Assembly: GCA_028023455.1 (NCBI GenBank)
Contig: JAQFVV010012398.1
Coordinates: forward strand, 11,523,160 to 11,587,159
Reading direction: 5' to 3'
Source: Epiperipatus broadwayi
Lineage: Eukaryota > Onychophora > Udeonychophora > Euonychophora > Peripatidae
DNA length: 64,000 bases
The translations under genes were made by a program, and so were the position numbers. Under the pieces are notes generated by a model. It saw nothing but the letters and a program-made list of their open reading frames with translations, was not told the origin of the DNA and ran no database searches. Every line of letters begins with the position of its first letter. Position 1 is the stretch's first letter. Positions 12,170 to 23,174 of the stretch are shown in pieces.

Positions 12170-13240
12170 ACTGTAAAATATTACAATTGTTAACAATTTG
12201 AGATATATCATAAGTATATAATGAAAATAAAATTGGTCCAAGAATGCTTTTTTGAGGGACTCCATTTTTAGAGTAGTAAATCTCAGATTCTTTGAATTTG
12301 TAATAAATATAATTTAGGGTGATCAGTTAAATAGGATTTAAACCACAGTAAAAGAAAGGGGGGAAAACCCAAGCAATCTAATTTAGATAATAAAATGCTA
12401 TAATTCAACATATCAAAAGCTTTACTAAAATCAAAATATATTAAATACAAACAACCTTGTTCATGTATAGCATTAGCTAGATGATCATACATTATTATCA
12501 GATTTGTCTCTACTGATCTGTTTGGAATAAATCCTCACTAGGAATTGGATATACATTTCTTAACTTGAAATAATAGAGAATTATATATATATATATATTA
12601 TATTTTTCAAAAAATTTTGAAATACTGCATAACAAGGATATTGGTCTATAATTTTTTGGATCATTTTCACAGCTCTCCTTTCATACTAGAACAACTCTGA
12701 ATAATTTATACATATCAGGAAAAGCAGAGTTTGTAATGATAATGTGAAAATATGACCTAACTCTGGAGGAACAAATTCTGCACAACCCTTAATAATGAAC
12801 ATAGGAATATTATGATTAGAAACAGATTTATTACTTTTTATATCTTTAATAGCATCAATTACTTCACCATTTGATATCTTGGTTGTCTGAACAATATCTG
12901 TAAATTTAATATGGCTAGCAACAGAAAAAGTTATAGTTTCATCACATATAGCTACAAAATTATGAATTTGATTGCAAAAGAATTATTCTCTAAAATCTTC
13001 TGCATTTAAAGAATTACTTGAAACATTAATCATTGATTTAAATTTAATGCTAGTAAAATCTTTAACATATGACCAAAAACATTTTGGATCATATTTAATA
13101 TCTTTATGTATATTATTAATATACAAATGATGGTAGTCTTTTTTTTCATATTGAAACAATTTCCTAAAATTAACAAAATTGTTCCAATAAAATATTGATT
13201 TTGTTTTTTTATACAATTTATGATACCTATTTTTTCTCAT
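12170..13240 (-). pseudogene. LINE reverse transcriptase fragment
   Basis: The frame 13,240-12,983 (85 codons, Lys/Tyr rich) fits the linker between endonuclease and RT, including a 'FWSYVK' block. Around 12,670-12,610 the minus strand encodes N-Y-R-P-I-S-L-L. The frame 12,492-12,283 encodes Y-F-D-F-S-K-A-F-D, RT motif A with the catalytic Asp. Around 12,240-12,155 it encodes G-P-I-L-F followed by F-A-D-D, the catalytic pair of motif C. These motifs in this order identify a LINE RT. Several frame changes separate them. Confidence 0.85.
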
Positions 13241-13639
13241 AACAATTAATATAAGTTTACTAGAAAACCAAACAGGATATTTTCCTACTACTTTTAGTTT
13301 GAGGCAGAGGTATTCATTTGTCCATAATATTTATCATAGAATGAACAAATGTAAAATAATCACCTTTTTATAATTTCTATATGTTTGTCTAACATTAGCT
13401 GTTTTAACAAAACTTATATCTATAGAAAATTCTAAGCATGGATGATGCATTGACTATTGGTGATCATTTTTTATAATTCAAATAACAAAAATTAATCAAG
13501 ATTAAATTAAGTCAAACCAAATACACTAAAAATTTCCAAGATTCTTGGACTTTTTTTATAAATAATAACCTCAGTAACTATTTCCATTTGCTGAAAACAG
13601 ATGGAACATTAAAATCTCCCACGAATAATATATAATTTT

Positions 13640-14060
13640 TATAAAAGACTAACTTATTCTGCAAAGACTCCAATGCAAATGCAGCTCATTTAATACAATA
13701 TTTGGAGGAATATATAAATTACCGATTAATAATTTATTTTTGTGTGGTGGTGAAACTTCAACCCAAATATAATCAATAATATCAATCTCAATGATAATTT
13801 CACTGCAAATCACTTCATTTTTTAATGCTATGAGAACACTTCCACTCCTTGATCTAAGATCAAATGAGCAATCTTTTCTGAAAACCTGATACCTGCTATC
13901 AATACATTTACTGTCAAAATAAGAACCATTTAACCATGTTCCTGTTAACATAAATAATTAAATCATAATTTTCAAGTAAGATTGTATGATAAAGATCATT
14001 AAATTTAATAAATCTTCTGATATTCTGATAAATACAATTTATACAATCATTATTTTTATA
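13640..14060 (-). pseudogene. LINE AP-endonuclease domain fragment
   Basis: The minus frame 13,951-13,649 (100 codons) begins L-T-G-T-W-L-N. It matches the conserved 'TETWL' strand of APE-type LINE endonucleases, with the catalytic Glu apparently changed to Gly. It continues with a Y-Q-V-F-R-K-D segment and then G-S-V-L-I-A, the usual block after the Arg-Asp pair. The domain nicks target DNA to prime reverse transcription. The N-terminal part continues in another frame up to about 14,060. It is inactive by frame disruption. Confidence 0.8.
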
Positions 14061-14203
14061 CATAATCAGAAAATATATCGAAAGTTTTTATCTTCTGATC
14101 CAGTTAAATATGTCTTTGTTAAATGATCCATAGAATGGATATAATGAAGCATCAGGCCAGAAGTCACAATTCAATAAATTATTAACATAGTCTTGAGTGT
14201 TGC

Positions 14204-14875
14204 TTAATAGATAGATAATGATGAATAATTAATAGTTTTAGTTTTTAATTTATAAGAAACAATTGTATCATTAATTTTGACACTTATATATGTTTCAATA
14301 TCACTTGCTAAAGTATCCATATGGATTCTAATTTTAAAAAATCTTTTATATTTACCTTTTGGTTTATTATTATAAGAACCAGTCTCTATTATTAGATTTT
14401 TAGATTTATATTTTGTATATGTAATGACCCATTCTTTTTTTGAGTAATCAGCTATAATAAAGTCAGTATTTTTATTTTCACAAATTTCAGTATTTTTAAA
14501 ATCCATATTAGCACTATAATTATCCTTCAACATTGTTACATTTTATCTTTATTTAAAGTTCCAAAATTTTGCTTATCCACATATACATTTTGCTCTCCAA
14601 ACGAGCACAGTTCTTGATCTTTTAATATTTTTAATTTTATTATTTACAATAATATGTTTATGATTTCATTCAATATGATATTGTTTACTGGAATAACATC
14701 ATCACATGACTGAGATAAAGATTTATCTATATCTCCTCTATTTTGCTTCAAATAAATAAAATGATTAATCTCATTCATTTCTGAATTAGCCTACACAGTA
14801 TTTAACAAAATATCCTGATTTTGTTTGCACAAAAGAACAAGTTGCTGCTTTATTTGTTCCATAATGAAAAGTATT
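14204..14875 (-). pseudogene. Possible LINE ORF1 remnant
   Basis: Upstream of the endonuclease, the minus strand shows a methionine-started frame near 14,860 rich in Gln, Lys and Leu. A second open stretch of 109 codons lies at 14,533-14,204. Neither shows a zinc knuckle, RRM or PHD pattern that I can point to. Position alone (between the element's 5' end and the endonuclease) suggests ORF1, the nucleic-acid chaperone of LINEs. At least one frame change separates the two pieces. It may instead be 5' leader with a chance frame. Confidence 0.4.
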
Positions 14876-14892
14876 TATAATTTTGTGTTTTC

Positions 14893-15195
14893 CTGAAGGT
14901 TTGTGATAATGGTATTTTAGTTGTATGTATATATATTGAACTATTTCCATCATCTAATATAAGTATTGAATGTCTTTAGAAAAATTTAATTTCATTTAAA
15001 TATTCCAAATACAATCAATTGTTAGTAATAGTACATAGGTTAGTACATGCACAATGTTTTGGAAGGTATTCTCTCTTCTTCAGGTGTTGCCTGCCTGATG
15101 ACAGTACTAGCATGGGAATCTAACTTGGACTCTTAGACTCTTGAATATTGAATTTTAAGGTAACACTAACCGAGTCATCCTGCCAAAGGCAACAG
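14893..15195 (-). repeat. PLE-1 downstream pseudo-LTR with tRNA-like head
   Basis: On the minus strand it runs from 'cctttggcagg' near 15,190 to 'cacaaaccttc' at 14,893. The head (15,190-15,100) has an A-box-like 'gactcggttag' and a B-box-like 'aagttagattccc' about 45 bases apart. The tail carries the block 'cacctgaagaagag' and the 'tttggaatatttaaat' segment found in all copies. Confidence 0.8.
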
Positions 15196-15299
15196 TTAGT
15201 ATAAATTTGATATACATATCTATGAGGTTCCTCCTGATTTTTTCACTTTTTCCTAAAGAACAAAGTTGATTAGTGATTTCCATACATTGTGTATAGTCA

Positions 15300-17450
15300 C
15301 ACTAGGTTGACTTATGAGATTATCCGCCATTGTCATGTGAGCAGTTTCTTTACATTTTCTTCTCTGTACCTTTTGTTCTCTATCCAATATTTTTATATTT
15401 TCTCAATTGAACATATGTTCATTGCTGTATACATGGGCTGCTGTCTTTGACACATCTGTTTTCTCTTTTCTCATCATCAGTTTGTGTTCTTATAAGCACT
15501 TTTCAATGGATTGACTAGTCTCACCAATATATATTCCACATTCACATGGTATTTCATAGATGCAGTTTTTTGCTTTTTAGCATTTCAAGTATAGGCTTTG
15601 TAGATGTTAGAATTCCTTGTAGTGTGATATGGCTATGGATAGCTGTTCTGATGTTATACTTTTTGCAGATTTTTCTTAATTTGTCTGCTATTTTTGGTAT
15701 GTATGGATATACTATTGTACCAATAATTGTTTTTTTATGGTTCTTTTTGTTGTCTATTTAACATTTGTTAATAACAGTTGAGGGATAATCATTTTTCATA
15801 AGAGTTTATTCTTTTTTCAAATTGCTGGTTCCTGAACAAACTTCTTTTGCTCGGTTTCATAGTTATAGCACAACTTAATGTTTTGAGTTTCTGGTGTGAT
15901 TGGACATATATGCTAAGTATTTTTCTATATGTGTTGGTTTTCTGTAAACTGTGGTTTTGATTTTGTCATGAGGGAGTCTTGTCATAAGAAGATTTACAAA
16001 TGCCAATTTTTGTTATGATTCTATTGTGAATATAATTGAAGGGAATATGTTATTGGTATGGTTCCAGAAAGTTTGTAGTAGTGCTCTACCATGTAGCCTT
16101 ACAATAAAGTATCATCAAAATAGTGAAGCCAAACTTTAGGTGGATATGGAGTAGTTTTTATGGTTGTGGTTTCAAATTTTTCCATGTAAATATTGCTAAT
16201 AAGGAGTGACAATGGTGGGCAGTCTCAATTCCTTGATTTTGTTGGAAGAATTATGTGTTGTATTGAAGGTAGGTTGTTGTTATGTTGAATATTACTAGTT
16301 CCATTATACTATCAATAGTAAGAGTTGTTCTGGTTTGCAAATTATTATCATCATTTAATCTTTTTCTTACAATAGGCAATGCATTTTTACTTGATACATT
16401 TGTGAATAAACTTTCCACATCTACAAAGTGTCTAGAATTCCTGCCAAAGGACTGGGTCTTCTATGCCAAAGGAGTAAGAACTTTGACAAGAAATTTTAAC
16501 AAATTTTGGAAAGTGAATTTCTAGAACTAATAATAGGTCATAATGGAACATGATTCTTATGGATTTTTGGTAGATCATAAAGATGAGGAATTTTGCTGAA
16601 ATATGATGTTAGTTTATTTTTTTCTCAACCCTTACATGTGATGCTTTCTGAGTAATGCTTGTAACTCTGTATTCTGTATCAGATTTTTGCCACTTTTCTG
16701 TATTGACCTGCCATGAGGATTTCTTGTATTTGGTTGTCATAATCAATTGTATCCATTACAACTGTTGTTTGTCAACAGGAAGAATAATTATAGAGTTAGC
16801 TACTATGAGAGATTTAATTGCTTTCCTCTCATCATAGAATATGTGTGACTTCAATTTTTTTGGCTTGTCAAGTGTTTTATTCTCCAGCATAATTTTTCTG
16901 CTTCTTCTAAAGGCAATTTTTGAGTGATTTCCTCAGTGGCTACCATTATATCTAATAAAGAGATATTAGATGATGTTAAGGCAAAGTTTAATCCTTTTTC
17001 AAAAACAAATTTCAGTATCTGTTAGATGCTTAAAACAGAATTTTTAACAGATGAAGCTAGTACACTGCTTGGTACATTATGATTTTTGATATGCACATGT
17101 AGGTTTGCAAGTTTTTTCTTTTGGCATTCTTTTATTTTTTTATGTAATATAGAATATGATTTTTTTACTGCTTGAGACACTCTTGTGTAGTCTTTCTCAG
17201 TAAGTTTATTTTTTAGAAAACATTTGACATTATTAATAGAATGCATAGATTGGTATTTTGAAACCTTTGAGCATTTATTTTTTCTCTTATCAGAACTTCA
17301 CTTGCTCTCTGAATAATTTTTTCAGTTTTCTGGGAATGAATTGAGTTTTAATTGCAAACTCTTAGAAACTATCCCTTTAGATTTACATAAGAAAGTTAAA
17401 TGATTTTCTATTTTGGCCAGCTTTAGACATAATTTTTCATGCCTAAAGTT
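15300..17450 (-). pseudogene. PLE reverse transcriptase / GIY-YIG endonuclease pseudogene
   Basis: PLE proteins copy their RNA with a telomerase-related RT and cut DNA with a GIY-YIG nuclease. On the minus strand I can read, in order: a Lys-rich N-terminal part (17,246-17,022 open for 74 codons); 'LPKIHK' at about 16,590-16,567; 'DVESLFTNV' (motif A, Asp) at about 16,425-16,390; 'YFDD' (motif C) at 16,122-16,111; 'YRKPTH' near 15,940; and 'YEIPCECG..YIGET' near 15,570-15,515, the GIY-YIG core. The pieces lie in different frames with several stops, so no functional protein is possible. Confidence 0.88.
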
Positions 17451-17562
17451 TGATATGGTATTAGTCCATACCGAATGCTTTATGTTTATTTGAAGGTTTA
17501 TGATGATTGCATGTTAGTTGTATTTGTATAATTAGACTATTTCCATTATCTAATATAAGTAT

Positions 17563-19683
17563 TGTAACAGTAGCCAGGTCCAAACCCTGTTATAAGAAAA
17601 TTAAGTAACACGTACCCATTACCCTTAATACATATACTCATTTAAGTTGTTGTCAAGAGGTTAAATATAATGTATGAGGAGTTAGATAGATATATATATG
17701 TGAATCAATATTAAACTTTTTTTTTTAAAAAAGAAAAAAAATGGGGAAAGGATTAACTAGGCATAATTATTTATTTTAAATTTTTTTTTTTTTTAAATGT
17801 TATTATAAATTTGAAAAATACAATTATACGCAAATATTTTATATATATATTGTTATTGATTGTTTCAAATATAGATTTTTGTTTCGATCATATCTTAAGT
17901 TAATGAGGGTGGCAAAAAGAAGTATTGTATATGCCTCTAGGCAATTCTTGGTTATATAACACAATGATTAATTACTTTAAAAAATTCCGAGAAAGCCAAT
18001 GAATGTGTACGGTGAACTAAAAATACCATGAATGATGGAACCAAAAGACAAAGGAAATGTTAAAGAAAGAAAATATTTTTTAAAAAAGCATTCAAAAGAG
18101 AAATAGATCGAAGTGCTGATAAATTCTTTTTTTGGAAAGTGGACAAAAAAGTTAGTTGGATGGAAACAGCTGAGCAGGAGAGAACCGTGGACCTCTTGTA
18201 AATTGGGATTTTGCTTTTCTATATTTAATTTTCGGCTTTGATCTATTAATTGAGATAGTTATGCTGGAGTTGCTGTAAAGGACATTAAAATTTTTTTGAT
18301 TCAACTGTCTTGCCAAAGAGATGTATTCTGTATCAATTTGGAGAATGCCAACGTTTATAATGTTGGGGTAATAGCAGATACGTGAAGGGTATCATCATCC
18401 GCCGCCAGTACGAAGCTGATTCTACCCACCGCTTGCCCGCAGAAGAACCCAGGAACCTTACCAATAATCTATACTGCATAATACAGAACAAAATAGAAAG
18501 AATCAAATCTAAAAGTATGAACAAATTCACCTTGGAAGATTACGTCGTTAATAATTTAAATTGCGTCTCGTTCATAATGCAAATAAACCTTAATGCCGGA
18601 CTTCGCCAATAAAAGATATCACGCTTTAATAAAGTAAACCTTGATTACTTCAGGACCATAAAATTGAACTAGCTACACTATGTGACTGAATATTTCATTA
18701 TTCAAAACCCGGGTCCTTCAGGTAATATGATATTTTTTATCTTAATATAACCTAGAGTTGCTTCTCGTTGCCCTCTAAATAATTATACTTGATTAGGCTA
18801 TTAAATCAAATTATAGCATATAACTGTATATATATTTTTTTTGAATTAATGTTTATCTGTTATGTATTAAGATTTTTTTTTTGTTTTATTTATGGTTATG
18901 GTTTTGTTATACTTTAATATGGGAATGATATATACTTTTGATCTTATAAATGATATGTTAAAATATTAATAATAAAAGTCACATATCTACCTTATAATTG
19001 AAGTTGTATATTGATTTATCGTCTATATTCGCTCATTACTTTACCTGCCAAGATAAATTGAAAAATCCAAATACGTCCGATATGAATGGGCACGTATATA
19101 TTAAGTATATTTTAGATTCAAATCTAACGTTTAAGAAATAGTTTAAAGTGATTAACTCAAGGAATAAAAATTTAAAGAGAGCGTTCAAATCTACATATTT
19201 CTTAACATACCTCCGTTCATCCGATAGGTTTTCCTCCCAACCCTGAGAATGAGCTAGCTTGGGTATGGCACCTCATCATATAGGAAAAGTAGAGAAAGTA
19301 TAATTCTCACCGTACTAGTGAGTCTGGAACTTGAGGTCAGCTTCCAACTAACACTCATAAATATACATTTCCCATATAATTTTTTTTATATAGATCTTAC
19401 TCAAGGGACAATGGCCACCGGAAAACTTTTGACTTATTTCCGTAAATAAGACATACGCAAGATCTAGAAATTGCGTGTATAAAATAAAAATAATATAATT
19501 AATTTGAATTCCAATTCAGTAGACAGTGGTTCAATACTGTCTACAGGTGTTATGGCGACTAGACAGCTATAGTATTTCCCTCTATTATACTGTGTGGTCC
19601 ACTTGTTCATTGTAAAGATTTATTTTATTTTATTTTTTTTGCCAAGCATTAGGAATGACTGTTAAAGTGGGGTTGTCGGTTAA
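17563..19683 (+). mobile_element. TGTAACAG element, copy 1 (2.1 kb, unclassified, LTR- or fold-back-like)
   Basis: It interrupts the PLE-1 terminal repeat. The PLE sequence stops at AGTAT (17,558-17,562) and resumes with AGTAT (19,684-19,688), a 5-bp target duplication that fixes both ends. It starts TGTAACAGTAG and ends CGGTTAA, so the ends are near inverted repeats (TGTAAC/GTTA). The first 1.16 kb is homologous to both arms of the 29.9-31.9 kb palindrome. A 5-bp duplication and TG start fit an LTR (solo LTR of about 2.1 kb), but no canonical CA end is present. Minor open frames at 18,382-18,612 and 18,530-18,333 are not recognisable. Confidence 0.65.
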
Positions 19684-20112
19684 AGTATTAAATGTCTTTA
19701 GAAAAGTTTTTAACTTTATTTAAATATTCCAAATACATTCAACTGTTAGTAATAGCACCCAGGTTAGTATATTCACAACATTTCAAATATTATTATTCTC
19801 TCTTCTTTATGTGTTTCTGACTTGACCAGTGACAGTACTAGCATGGGAATCAAACTTGGACCCTTACGTTAAAATTTAATATTCCAAGAATCTAAGAGTT
19901 CAGGTTCAATTCCCATGCTTATATGTCACTGGTCAAGCCAGCAACACCTGAAGAAGAGAATAATACCTTTAAAAATTGTGTACATATACTAACCTATGTA
20001 CTATTACTAACAGTGGAATGTATTTGGAATATTTAAATAAAGTTAAATTTTTCTAAAGGCATTCAATACTTAATTAGATGATGAAAATAGTCCAATGTAT
20101 AAATACAACTCT
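19684..20112. repeat. Inverted pair of PLE terminal repeats
   Basis: The left arm (19,684-19,885) is the PLE-1 upstream repeat. The right arm (19,886-20,112) is the same sequence inverted, from 'aagagttcaggttcaattccc' to 'attagatgatgaaaatagtcc'. The turn is near 19,885, inside the tRNA-like head. The right arm holds the best B-box match in the window, GGTTCAATTCC at 19,903-19,913. Arms are similar but clearly diverged, so the arrangement is not very recent. Confidence 0.8.
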
Positions 20113-21814
20113 TTATGATTTTGTTTATAAATAAGATATCAATAATATATTTTCCTGAGTTAATCCTTCCACTTTCTTTGCCAGCTGATTAACTTTTCAA
20201 ATTAAATTATTTAAGAGAGAAAACATTTTATCATAACCATTTTCACAATTACTATTTTCCAAAAGTTTTTAATAATAGTATCAGAGATAATTGTTATTAC
20301 AATTATCCATTTTGTCTAATATTGAAAAACTATATATATAGCAACTAAAGCCAATATCTGTAAATCAATTTTTTTCAAGTTTAACATATTAAATGTCAAA
20401 AATATTTTTACATGATCTATTGCAACAACTAATTGATTACAATTAATTATTTTTTTTTATATTCACCATTATGTTTTTCTTCCATATTTAAATTTTGGTA
20501 AAAATAGCTTCCATTAAGTTTTTCATACAAAATATGACAACACATTTTAAGACATTTGATCCATTAAAAGTATAAGAAGAAACTGTTGTCTCTTTTTATA
20601 CCTATACAATCCAGATGAAATCTATTATTATAATTTCCATCATAAGAAATAAACTACTGTTTACCATATGCTGAGCATAGTACAGCAGCAAAAAAAATAC
20701 TAATTATATATCTATAAGGTTTCCATTATTTCTTTCAAACTGTATTTTTAAAAATGAAACTTATTAAATGCATGAATGTACGTATATATTTATTTGCCTA
20801 TAGTTAAGAATAAATTCATATTTTGTTGTTCACTGCATAATATCATTTATTTTTAATTATTTTTTAAATATCTTTTTTTTATGACTTGCAATAAATTTTG
20901 TCATTATTGAAATGCTTTAACTATTCAAATTAGTAATTCACAACCAAGTGATGTAGAATGAAGATTATTTCAACATTGCAGTAATTAAATTTATATTATT
21001 TCAAAAATAATAACCACTTTTCAATTACATTCAACTTGTAAAAAATTTATTATAAAGTGAAAGCTTTCAATCAGGAGTATATGCCATTATTCTTCCAAGC
21101 TGCCTAAATATAGAATGTTTTTGTAAATCACACATTCTTCTTTTGTTAAACCCATCCCTCTCCCAAAGGGCATCATTTATTAAATATGCTATAGGAAATT
21201 TGCCAAACATATATATGTATATGTTATTTTAACTACTGAATTAGTACTTAGTCTAATAGCAGAATCATCCATCTTTGTTGAAATAGAAATATTACTGCAC
21301 ACAATCAAATGAATTACATACATGAAAAGGCTCCACATACAAGTTACTAATCGCATTTGACATATGAAAGAAAAAAGGAAGTGCTTGTTAAAGTTTATGA
21401 TCTAGGTCTTTAATTGAAATACAATTTACCAATGTAAATATTAGTGAAAATCTAGAATGACTAAAAATTTAAAGAGGCTTGTAATAATATTAATATTTTA
21501 ATATAAATTATTTAAAATAAAATAAAGTGGCTATAGTGATAGATATATTATGTGTTCTTTTTTGTTGTTGATTTTGATAGAAATCTGAATTATTAATTTA
21601 TTACAAAAGAAAAAAATATTTTGTAGAAAGTGAACAAAGAATAATTTTATATACATGTAATTAAAATTAATTACAATCATTTTTTTATAACCAAAAAAAT
21701 TATGAAATAAATTTTAATTAAGAAAATATTTCTGTCCTAAATCAAAAAGTAATGTTATTGATTTTGGTGTTGTTTTTTTTTTTTTAAATATAAGAAAGAA
21801 AAAGAAGTGAACCA
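20113..21814. other. AT-rich DNA, nothing recognised
   Basis: No protein similarity, long repeat or RNA-gene pattern is seen. Sequence is dominated by A/T runs. Confidence 0.6.
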
Positions 21815-23174
21815 ATTTAGTTTGTGCTCACAGCCATTTTGAAATCTAAAGACCAGCCAAAACTACTGCTGACACATTCATCTTATAAATGACATTGAAT
21901 AATCCATGCATATCATATAACAATTTGTTACAAAATTGTAATTAACATCAATAATTAAAAAATTAAAGTGCAAATTTCGTGCAATTATACTTGATCAAAT
22001 CACATGACTAAAATATACAAAATATAAAAAATGGGAGTAACAAATAACCACATGTTGAAATAACGTTAATATTGAATGAATGTAGAAACAACTGCTGAAA
22101 CACATTAATTCTACAATTAATAATAAATCACATTTTATTTTAATATTAGTTGAAAGAATAATTGTCTAAAGTAAAGAATATTAATTTTGCAATTAATAAA
22201 AAATTAATAAATCAGATTTTTATCTTACCAAAGCGTGTAATGTTTGCTTAATTTCTCACATGTCGTTATTAGCTGGCAGATGGATAAAAAGAATGTAAAT
22301 GAGAGAGATTAATTCATTAAATTTCTTAAAGATTATAATGCTACTAGTTTTAATCATATTTAAAATCCAATACCTGTTTATCCTTAAAAAAAATCAACAA
22401 ATTTCTATTAAAATTAATTTGTTGATTATTTCAAATGTAAAACAGGTATTATAAACACTAACCTTTTCACTGTCAGTAGGTAGTGTTATCATCTTTGAGA
22501 AATTTAATGAATAAATCTTTTTCATTTAGATATTTTTTTATCTATCTGCCAGTTAATAACAACATGTGCGAAATTAAGCACACAACCTTACATGCTTTGG
22601 TAAAAAAAAATTGATTTATTTTTATTTTAATTGTAAAATTAATATTCTTTCAACTAGTGTTAAGATAAAATGTGATTTATTATTAATTATAGAATTAATA
22701 TGCTTGGGCAGTTGTTTCTACATTTATTCAAAAATTACATTATTTTAACATGTGATTTGATTAATTTTACATTTATTGAACATATGATATTTTAATTAAT
22801 ATATGTGTCCATTTTTTCCCCCTTTACATTTTCTGTTTAAGTACTTAATTCATATTTTAGATATTATAAGCTATTAAAAATATGCATCTTTTGGATGATA
22901 CTTTGTATCGGCCAAGCCATCCTTCCCTCTCCCTGCATACTCCAGTGCTTTGCACCATCATTATTTAATAACATTTGTATTTTAGAAGTTATAAACATTT
23001 AGTATTTAGAATGCATTCACTGCTATTTTGAATTCTAAGGACCACCCAAAAACCACTGATGACACATCCAAGTGACCCCATGTGGATTATTCGATGTCAT
23101 TTATCACTTGGATGTGTCAGTGATAGTTTTGGGTGGTCCATACTATTCAAAATGGTGGTGAACGCATACTAAAT
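21815..23174. repeat. Large imperfect palindrome (fold-back element), centre near 22,410
   Basis: Matching inverted blocks run outward from the centre. They are 'aatcaacaaat' (22,392) with 'atttgttgatt' (22,418); 'aatacctgttt' with 'aaacaggtatt'; 'gttattagctggcagat' with 'atctgccagttaataac'; 'cagcagttgtttctacatt' (minus strand, near 22,090) with 'gggcagttgtttctacatt' (22,710); and the ends 'atttagt..g.gctcac.gccattttgaa' (21,815) with its inverse (23,145-23,174). The right arm is longer: it contains extra sequence (about 22,840-23,010) and an additional terminal copy. No coding region. Confidence 0.8.
23015..23174. repeat. Secondary inverted repeat at the right end of the 21.8-23.2 kb palindrome
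   Basis: 'attttgaattctaaggaccaccca' on the left is repeated inverted as 'tgggtggtccatactattcaaaat' on the right. Inside these, 'gatgacacatccaagtga' pairs with 'tcacttggatgtgtcagtg'. Arms are about 70 bp around a short spacer near 23,085. The same terminal sequence also forms the left end of the larger palindrome at 21,815-21,905, so this small hairpin looks like a short member of the same fold-back family. Confidence 0.8.

Larger units (their letters stand above)
11640..14875 (-). mobile_element. Jockey/CR1-type non-LTR retrotransposon (LINE), inactive
   Basis: Read on the minus strand, a possible ORF1 start near 14,860 is followed by an AP-type endonuclease region (about 14,050-13,640), a linker, a reverse transcriptase (about 12,760-12,170) and a C-terminal region (about 11,920-11,720). 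The order and the motifs are those of Jockey/CR1-group LINEs. The high-coordinate end lies within about 20 bp of the PLE terminus at 14,893. The 3' end near 11,640 is not sharply defined. Stops and frameshifts throughout mean it is dead. Confidence 0.85.
14893..19885 (-). mobile_element. Penelope-like element PLE-1, with a nested 2.1-kb insertion
   Basis: On the minus strand the order is: upstream terminal repeat (19,885-19,684 joined to 17,562-17,490), a broken RT plus GIY-YIG reading region (about 17,450-15,300), then the downstream terminal repeat (about 15,195-14,893). The two terminal repeats share 'tttctaaagacatt', 'tattccaaatac', 'gttagtaata', 'cttcttca' and 'actagcatgggaatc' blocks in order. 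This is the pseudo-LTR organisation known for PLEs. The upstream repeat is split exactly at an AGTAT duplication by the element at 17,563-19,683. Dead by many stops. Confidence 0.85.

Noticed and set aside
15061-15120. Possible hammerhead ribozyme in the PLE terminal repeat ('cctgatga' on the plus strand)
   Set aside because: The CTGATGA is on the strand opposite to the element, is not kept in the 19.8-kb copies ('ccagtgac'), and no matching GAAA core with stems could be placed.
15546-16837. Plus-strand open frames over the PLE region
   Set aside because: They are the reverse-strand shadows of the PLE reverse transcriptase and GIY-YIG region, which reads on the minus strand.
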